Below are positions 3,401 through 5,993 of a DNA stretch of 5,993 nt, one piece after another. Under the pieces are notes generated by a model. That model ran no database searches, had not been told where the DNA came from, and saw nothing but the letters and a program-made list of their open reading frames with translations. The stretch spans positions 1 to 5,993 of the forward strand of contig JAISDI010000168.1 in the NCBI GenBank assembly GCA_031264895.1, in the 5' to 3' direction. Source of the DNA: Endomicrobium sp. (lineage in GTDB: Bacteria; Elusimicrobiota; Endomicrobiia; Endomicrobiales; Endomicrobiaceae). Numbering within the stretch: the first letter of the stretch is position 1; every line of letters begins with the position of its first letter. Made by a program: the position numbers and the translations under genes.

Positions 3401-5993
3401 ATTACGATATTATGGGAGATTTCCTTAGTTCACTTGCCGCAAATCCTGACAAGTTGATCGAACAAAGCAGAACGCTTAATCTTGTCGGGGAAGAAAATTT
3501 TGATTACCGCACTTTAGGATTTGTCGGCAAATTAAAATTTGTAAGCGGCGTGTATAGGCTTCCCGATGGACGCAGTCTTTTTATAAGAGGCTTGATGAAC
3601 CCTTTGACCAAAAGAATGAAATTCGTTTTGGCAGATTTGGTTACTCTTGAAAAAAGAGAAACGCTAAACAATGAAGCGTTGCTGTCTTTTTTCAGTAATG
3701 AAGGCTACGAAATATACGCAGGGCAGGAAAAGACGGAAATCAGAGAGATGGATAAAATAATAAAACAATTGATGTCGTCCATAAATATAGCCGATTCTCC
3801 AGAAATTTTTTCCACTCCCACTTCCGACGGCAATGGGACTTACGTTGCCGGAGACATAACTTTTGACAGAAAAAATGCCGGAGAAAATGAAATTCTGGCG
3901 GTGCCTTATACAACGCCTGACGACATGGAAGCCATAAAATCTTCAAAGGCTGTAATTACTACGGGAGGCGGACTGCTCAGCCATGCGGCAATTACGGCAA
4001 GAGAATTTAAAAAACCGTCAGTCGTTCTCAATAATTCCGTATGGAATAAATCCAAAACGGGGTTGGAAACGCAATATTACGAATATGAAAATGACGAGCA
4101 ATTACACGAATATAACATCAAGAGGGTAAAAGAAAAAAAGATCAAACTTAGCAAAGGCGCAAGAGTTCTTCTTAACGGCGAAACCGGAAGTATTCTTGTT
4201 TTTGCCGATATTGACGCCGCTATGCTTAATGAACTGCAATCTTATATCGATTCCGGCAATACTAACGGCATAGAAAGATTTTTTAGAAGATATAGAGATG
4301 ATAAAAATATTTTGAGGCTCATAGAATACGCGTATTTTCAATTTTTGGGAACGGATAAAATGAAAGCTATGCTTCCTATGTTTCTGAAAGGCAATATGCC
4401 CGTCGTAATAAAAGAAAAAATCCGGAAGCTTAATTTAGAATATATGCAGGAGAGAATAAGCGATATGGAAGATACCGTAAAAACTCTGGAAAATTTTGGC
4501 AATGATAATATCAATATAGCTTATGTCATATCGCACGGATTGACGTTAAAACTAAATAAAACTTTGGAAAAAACAGAAGAAATAGATAAATTGAGACAGA
4601 AAGTACACAAACTTCATGATGCCGTCAAAACAAAGTTGGCTGAATATGTTACGGGCACGATCACAAGAGGGGAGCAATTGTTTGCCAAAGATACGTTATC
4701 TTCACAGGAAATCAGAGAAGCCGTCAAAATAGTACAAATGACATCGGTTTACAACGGTTTTATTGCGGAAGATGACAGTGACGGCGGGCTGCAACCATTG
4801 AAAGAAAAAGTCGAAACAATTGCCGCCAAGTTAAACAATAAAGTTTTGCAGCAGCGCAAAAACAAAAAATATGACATACGCTCCGAAATAGCTTCTTTTG
4901 ATAATATACGTGAGGAAGATGTAGACCGTTTTGGTTCAAAAACCGTAGAACTTGCCGTTATGTCAAGGCTGCTCAAAAATCAGAAAAACGTATCCGTGCC
5001 GTCAGGCATAGGATTAAGCGCAAATTTATTTGAAATGTTTTTTGACAGCGCGGCAAAAATGAATGAATATAATTCAATGAATTCTGCCTACGAAGATGCG
5101 GTAAGACAAAGAAATTATGATTTGGCAAGCAGGATAGGCCAAGAATTGGTCAGCTTTATCCGTAACAATAATAATATAGGAGAAAATCGAGAATTACGTG
5201 ACAATATTGAAAAAATGGTAGATAAAAACAAATATTATTCCGTAAGAACTTCCGGAGTTGGCGAAGACGGCGCAAATAATGCTTTTGCCGGCATGGGTAA
5301 AACAAATCTGAATGTGGCTTACGATAAACTTTTTGAAATGATTCAGGATTGCTGGGTGTCTTTTTATTCGGAAAGAAGCATAAAATATATGGCTGCGACC
5401 GGAAAAACCGTGAAGCCGGCTCTTATAATCGAAGAAATGGCCGACGACAATATAGAAATTTCGGGCGTGATGTTTAGCAGGAATAAGTCCGGGAACGGCG
5501 TTATTGAAGCAGTGTACGGGCTTGGCGAAGGTCTTGTTTCAAGCCTTGTTACTCCCGATACCGTTGAAGTTGACTTGCATAGCAAAGAAGTGTTGGAATA
5601 TTCCGTAGCAAATAAAAATTTAAAAGTGACAGCTTCGGACAACGGAGTTGAACCGGTTGCCGTAACAAAAGGGCAAAAAGAAAGGGCTCTTAACAATGTT
5701 TTGATAAAACGTTTATCCGAGATTTTAATAACTTTGGAACGCGATGCCGGATATCCCGTAGACGTTGAGTTTGCGATTGGGAAAGATGGAGTAATACATA
5801 TATTGCAAAGAAGAGCCATAACGACTTTTGATAATAAGACCGTCAATATAGAAGATACCGGTAATGCGAAATACAATATTGCCGTCGTTTCCGGAAATGA
5901 TTATACCGCCGGCAAAGAAGTACTTCTGAATGTGTCGAGCGCCGATTTAGATACCGGAACAAATGAAGAAGAAGCGGTCAAAGTTTATTTTAA
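1..5993 (+). CDS. Giant multidomain PEP synthase/dikinase-like phosphotransferase, partial at both ends
   Basis: Frame 1 is open from the first to the last base: 1,997 codons, no stop, both ends cut. The ATG at bases 10-12 is not taken as the start, because the ATP-grasp domain is already half over there and the Lys-containing and Arg-containing ATP motifs must lie upstream. Domain order seen: back half of ATP-grasp 1 (1-150), unrecognised helical region (151-1280), phosphohistidine domain with His1328 (1281-1402), helical linker (1403-1638), complete ATP-grasp 2 (1639-1943), tail. In this superfamily ATP phosphorylates the swivelling-domain histidine, which then phosphorylates an acceptor. 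No TIM-barrel PEP/pyruvate domain is visible, so a true PEP synthase or PPDK is unlikely; a phosphotransferase of unknown acceptor is the best description. PEP synthase is near 800 residues and rifampin phosphotransferase near 870, so this is at least twice as long. I count one cysteine (C1784) and five tryptophans. Superfamily assignment is firm; function is not. Confidence 0.93.
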   Translation, partial: MLNMKNPKQIKPSVLVQEMVENVAKAGVIFTRDIDGYLSIETVYGLGGNMMSGDMNPDRIAVSSSGDISYARAIDNTQKLVSLDGGGTALVSLTETEQKSRVLSSENMIKKMMRIAYDIEKMEGYPVDIEFAVDDNNIIYIVQIRPITTFVSDDINFNTAKTDDIENKKVSQRLEEKLKNTLIDKLVKDLRSIYVKTDAVNTALEVLSKISDSLSPAEKDNILFEQLNAVFSSVKKENDNIILAIVPLSLFVNDTVTENPLFMSILDFVGNNYDKKSFSLQRMMYSMFKMAYPLNSGYALKIIERMFSERLMGNKEIPNEIKETIKDYDDIKKYYLAMADKDIDVDMAAVVSKFSDSLKAVELPAADEKIKSEDVKEIDIIEKVINPSTSPILRHKTNSLFLLALKYMKKEDDRGLHIFNALLPVYKMLVEKNEYIEFNDLYELSQAMQYLYKDAESLNDLISFIFFANEKLSGRNVYLSKRISALLYDIAKKMRNDMSKIPAENPDMYLSVLKKLSENNPLADEIQSSMPYDFGFNSETISIILEGSRRNGHKYFPRRGYAEDKINITEETALLLVNNMDAFALDEIIKQLFYSGDKGKKAALLILDKIIILAENVSESKKRRAAAADILAKSVSSFYGSLEDDVKVGSERINNIFRQLQMNAELIDTDASVDPFADSAVKYYAFSNFIKKLPAAVLRGKKVNLNSPVYFYSDGYTEDDRTRLAMTKEFEVLQDILKTNVLALNMLNNLSVNSTKKEVGKVLSLVSKMAAGLKEINAKSGNDALKALENIGNAVDKYGFSQEHFLISDWNDANIAGITSINALINAVHQTGINYFRKNIAEIKQSKKGGILSMTAEKDAITISAYDLSDSGAVDQNIKKLILKLASGKISVDDLIYKDDLLVWSTQLYAHSVDIFFNLGKEDGGISINYTEGTANKATFGNAKRLQYFANVLNALGFKTELNLAKDASDPKADSLKAVLNKDTGLNQSADLPEIAFKVIMLFKYSVHMNHMFNEMIENHYVERKAFDKDILLKLVEKFMAGEIWYKYDYADMNAFLSEDEMTERLPFPDFKTTADLLNGILTYLEIAPIEYEAGMKIIDTVFVEENFNKPIERAFIEGRIKIDETGELVAAKDYDIMGDFLSSLAANPDKLIEQSRTLNLVGEENFDYRTLGFVGKLKFVSGVYRLPDGRSLFIRGLMNPLTKRMKFVLADLVTLEKRETLNNEALLSFFSNEGYEIYAGQEKTEIREMDKIIKQLMSSINIADSPEIFSTPTSDGNGTYVAGDITFDRKNAGENEILAVPYTTPDDMEAIKSSKAVITTGGGLLSHAAITAREFKKPSVVLNNSVWNKSKTGLETQYYEYENDEQLHEYNIKRVKEKKIKLSKGARVLLNGETGSILVFADIDAAMLNELQSYIDSGNTNGIERFFRRYRDDKNILRLIEYAYFQFLGTDKMKAMLPMFLKGNMPVVIKEKIRKLNLEYMQERISDMEDTVKTLENFGNDNINIAYVISHGLTLKLNKTLEKTEEIDKLRQKVHKLHDAVKTKLAEYVTGTITRGEQLFAKDTLSSQEIREAVKIVQMTSVYNGFIAEDDSDGGLQPLKEKVETIAAKLNNKVLQQRKNKKYDIRSEIASFDNIREEDVDRFGSKTVELAVMSRLLKNQKNVSVPSGIGLSANLFEMFFDSAAKMNEYNSMNSAYEDAVRQRNYDLASRIGQELVSFIRNNNNIGENRELRDNIEKMVDKNKYYSVRTSGVGEDGANNAFAGMGKTNLNVAYDKLFEMIQDCWVSFYSERSIKYMAATGKTVKPALIIEEMADDNIEISGVMFSRNKSGNGVIEAVYGLGEGLVSSLVTPDTVEVDLHSKEVLEYSVANKNLKVTASDNGVEPVAVTKGQKERALNNVLIKRLSEILITLERDAGYPVDVEFAIGKDGVIHILQRRAITTFDNKTVNIEDTGNAKYNIAVVSGNDYTAGKEVLLNVSSADLDTGTNEEEAVKVYF
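34..450 (+). repeat. Diverged intragenic repeat, copy 1 (C-terminal half of ATP-grasp domain)
   Basis: Residues 12-150 align with 1806-1943 over almost equal length (139 and 138 residues). Shared blocks include VYGLG, GYPVD[IV]EFA and ITTF. At DNA level the longest identity I found is 13 bases, TACGGGCTTGGCG, at 130-142 and 5515-5527; elsewhere the copies differ in many bases. This is an old domain duplication or recruitment of related domains, not a recent DNA repeat. Confidence 0.8.
451..2760 (+). other. Protein region: long helical segment without recognised domain (first part of spacer)
   Basis: Residues 151-920 follow directly on the first ATP-grasp domain. The sequence alternates charged and hydrophobic residues as in packed amphipathic helices, for example around 281-307 (a Met/Leu/Tyr-rich helix), 401-500 (several helices of about 20 residues) and 595-640 (a helix pair, including the basic SKKRRAAAAD stretch at 620-629). 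This could be a helical solenoid, but I see no repeat consensus clear enough to name HEAT, ARM or TPR. There are no transmembrane-like hydrophobic runs, no metal-binding Cys/His clusters and no glycosidase or carbohydrate-binding motifs. In rifampin phosphotransferase the equivalent place between ATP and His domains holds the acceptor-binding domain; by analogy this region may bind the acceptor, which is inference only. Confidence 0.6.
871..896. repeat. Perfect 9-bp inverted repeat inside the coding region
   Basis: GCATATCCG (871-879) and CGGATATGC (888-896) are exact reverse complements separated by 8 bases. The RNA could form a hairpin, but the stem is AT-rich in the middle, no run of T follows, and it lies deep inside an open reading frame. 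It encodes AYPLNSGYA, so codon choice alone may explain it. It is not a terminator, and no function is claimed. Confidence 0.6.
2761..3135 (+). other. Protein region: beta-alpha-beta-like segment within the spacer
   Basis: Residues 921-1045 differ from the surrounding helices. A likely strand (GISINY, 925-930) is followed by a helix (RLQYFANVLNALGF, 945-958), a second likely strand (KTELNL, 959-964), and then helices with LFKYSVHMNHMFNEM (1002-1016) and a terminal KAF (1025-1027). From memory, uncharacterised PEP/pyruvate-binding-domain proteins carry a comparable stretch between ATP and His parts, with pattern FNF..GG...RR...I...L..LGF.V followed by a L..L...TRQLD helix. The resemblance is in spacing and hydrophobic pattern, not strong identity, so remote homology is suggested rather than shown. 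No catalytic residues can be named. Confidence 0.35.
3136..3840 (+). other. Protein region: end of spacer leading into the phosphohistidine domain
   Basis: Residues 1046-1280 run from the beta-alpha-beta-like segment to the His domain. The first two thirds are acidic and helix-rich. Around 1174-1222 the pattern turns to alternating hydrophobic residues with turns (LGFVGKLKFVSGVYRLPDGRS at 1174-1194, cited as pattern only; then MKFVLADLVTL at 1207-1217), which looks like a small beta-hairpin unit. A polar stretch rich in Ser, Thr and Asp (1262-1280) forms a probable flexible linker just before the His domain, where this superfamily needs a hinge so that the histidine can swing between sites. 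No named domain is recognised. Confidence 0.5.
3841..4206 (+). other. Protein domain: swivelling phosphohistidine domain (PEP-utilizers mobile type), predicted active His1328
   Basis: Residues 1281-1402 match the mobile phosphohistidine domain of PEP-utilising enzymes. Expected elements appear in order: EILAVPYTTPDDM (1296-1308), AVITTGGGLLSHAAITARE (1317-1335), KPSVVL (1338-1343) and KGARVLLNGETGSILV (1385-1400). The histidine of SHAAI, His1328 (bases 3982-3984), aligns with the histidine that is phosphorylated in PEP synthase (TCHAA) and rifampin phosphotransferase (SHAA). The core is intact and predicted active. Unusual is the stretch between KPSVVL and KGARV: about 42 residues with many Lys, Glu, Tyr and Asn, where PEP synthase has roughly 12. 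The domain lies far downstream of ATP-grasp 1 and about 240 residues upstream of ATP-grasp 2, so either could be its phosphate donor. Confidence 0.9.
4207..4914 (+). other. Protein region: charged helical / coiled-coil linker between His domain and ATP-grasp 2
   Basis: Residues 1403-1638 are predicted to be almost entirely helical. A Lys/Glu-rich stretch at about 1471-1550 shows heptad-like spacing of Leu, Ile, Met and Val, for example 1481-1498 and 1515-1545, as in a coiled coil or a long helical hairpin; a short break near GNDN (1500-1503) would form the turn. In PEP synthase and PPDK the His domain is followed here by a TIM barrel with PEP-binding arginines; none of its motifs is present and the region is too short for one. 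It is probably a spacer arm that positions the second ATP-grasp domain. No enzymatic motif seen. Confidence 0.55.
4915..5829 (+). other. Protein domain: ATP-grasp (PPDK_N type) domain 2, essentially complete
   Basis: Residues 1639-1943 contain the full motif set of a PPDK_N nucleotide-binding domain. The FGSKTVELA start (1644-1652) matches the GGKGANLAEL-type opening and keeps Lys1647; VSVPSGIGLS (1685-1694) matches VP.GF.lt. SVRTSGVGEDG (1747-1757) carries Arg1749 at the ATP-binding arginine, and AFAGMGKTNLNV (1761-1772) keeps Thr1768. CWVSFYSERSIKY (1784-1796) is the usual c..S.fs.RAi.YR helix. SGVMFSR (1821-1827), YGLGEGLVSSLVTPD (1839-1853), GYPVDVEFA (1917-1925) and HILQRRAITT (1933-1942) complete it, with Glu1923, Gln1936 and Arg1938 as expected. 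The final motif has Ala1939 in place of the usual Pro of QxRP. With all main ATP-contact positions kept, this domain is probably active. Its best partner in the window is His1328. Confidence 0.9.
5416..5829 (+). repeat. Diverged intragenic repeat, copy 2 (C-terminal half of ATP-grasp domain)
   Basis: This is the second copy of the half-domain described at 34-450, inside the complete ATP-grasp 2. It differs from copy 1 by having GLGE in place of GLGG, IIEEM in place of LVQEM, and QRRA in place of QIRP at the end. The front half of the domain (4915-5415) has no partner in the window because the matching part of copy 1 lies upstream of base 1. Confidence 0.8.
5830..5993 (+). other. Protein region: tail after ATP-grasp 2, continuing out of the window
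   Basis: Residues 1944-1997 plus two bases of the next codon. The reading frame stays open, with the incomplete last codon beginning AA, so it encodes Lys or Asn and is not a stop. Residues 1959-1976 alternate hydrophobic and polar residues as in strands (NIAVVSGNDY, then KEVLLNVSS), followed by an acidic stretch at 1982-1992. This differs from the sequence after ATP-grasp 1, which turns at once into charged helices, so what follows the second ATP domain is not simply a close copy of the first spacer. No domain can be named from the short piece present. Confidence 0.5.

Noticed and set aside
5364..5876. 170-codon open frame on the minus strand
   Set aside because: It lies antisense to the best conserved part of ATP-grasp domain 2. 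The product is a Ser/Thr/Leu-rich string with no recognisable domain, as expected from the reverse complement of a Lys/Glu/Asp-rich gene.
1..5993. Annotation as phosphoenolpyruvate synthase (ppsA) or pyruvate phosphate dikinase (ppdK)
   Set aside because: The ATP and His domains match the superfamily, but the PEP/pyruvate TIM barrel is not visible, and the length and domain order are wrong for either enzyme. No gene symbol is justified.
1..5993. CRISPR arrays, tRNA/rRNA genes, insertion sequences, riboswitches, terminators
   Set aside because: No regularly spaced direct repeats, RNA gene signatures, terminal inverted repeats with a transposase, or T-tailed hairpins were seen. The window is coding throughout.

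Overview
The whole 5,993-base window is the inside of one very large protein-coding gene on the + strand. Frame 1 reads through all 1,997 complete codons without a stop, and no other reading frame is open for long. The start codon, ribosome binding site, promoter, stop codon and terminator all lie outside the window. There is no intergenic DNA, RNA gene, CRISPR array or mobile element here.

The encoded protein is built from parts of the PEP synthase / pyruvate phosphate dikinase / rifampin phosphotransferase superfamily, in an unusual layout. In order (residues numbered from base 1): (1) residues 1-150, the back half of an ATP-grasp nucleotide-binding domain (PPDK_N type), ending in the family's DIEFA and QIRPIT motifs; (2) residues 151-1280, about 1,130 residues of mostly helical sequence with no domain I recognise, except a short beta-alpha-beta-like stretch near 925-1030; (3) residues 1281-1402, a swivelling phosphohistidine domain (PEP-utilizers mobile type) with predicted catalytic His1328; (4) residues 1403-1638, a charged helical and partly coiled-coil linker; (5) residues 1639-1943, a second, essentially complete ATP-grasp domain; (6) residues 1944-1997, a tail that continues out of the window. 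The TIM-barrel pyruvate/PEP domain of true PEP synthase or PPDK is not seen.

By family chemistry, an ATP-grasp domain phosphorylates the histidine of the swivelling domain from ATP (giving AMP and phosphate), and the phosphohistidine then passes its phosphate to an acceptor. Here one His domain sits between two ATP-grasp domains, 1,130 residues after the first and about 240 residues before the second. It could serve the upstream ATP domain (rifampin phosphotransferase order ATP-X-His), the downstream one (glucan water dikinase order His-ATP), or both. The acceptor is unknown.

The organism looks bacterial, with moderately low GC (roughly 35-40% by eye), many ATA and AGA codons, and Lys/Asn/Ile/Asp-rich protein. 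Giant multi-domain ORFs of this general style bring to mind Elusimicrobiota (Endomicrobium-like) or Omnitrophota, but that is an impression and not something the window proves.
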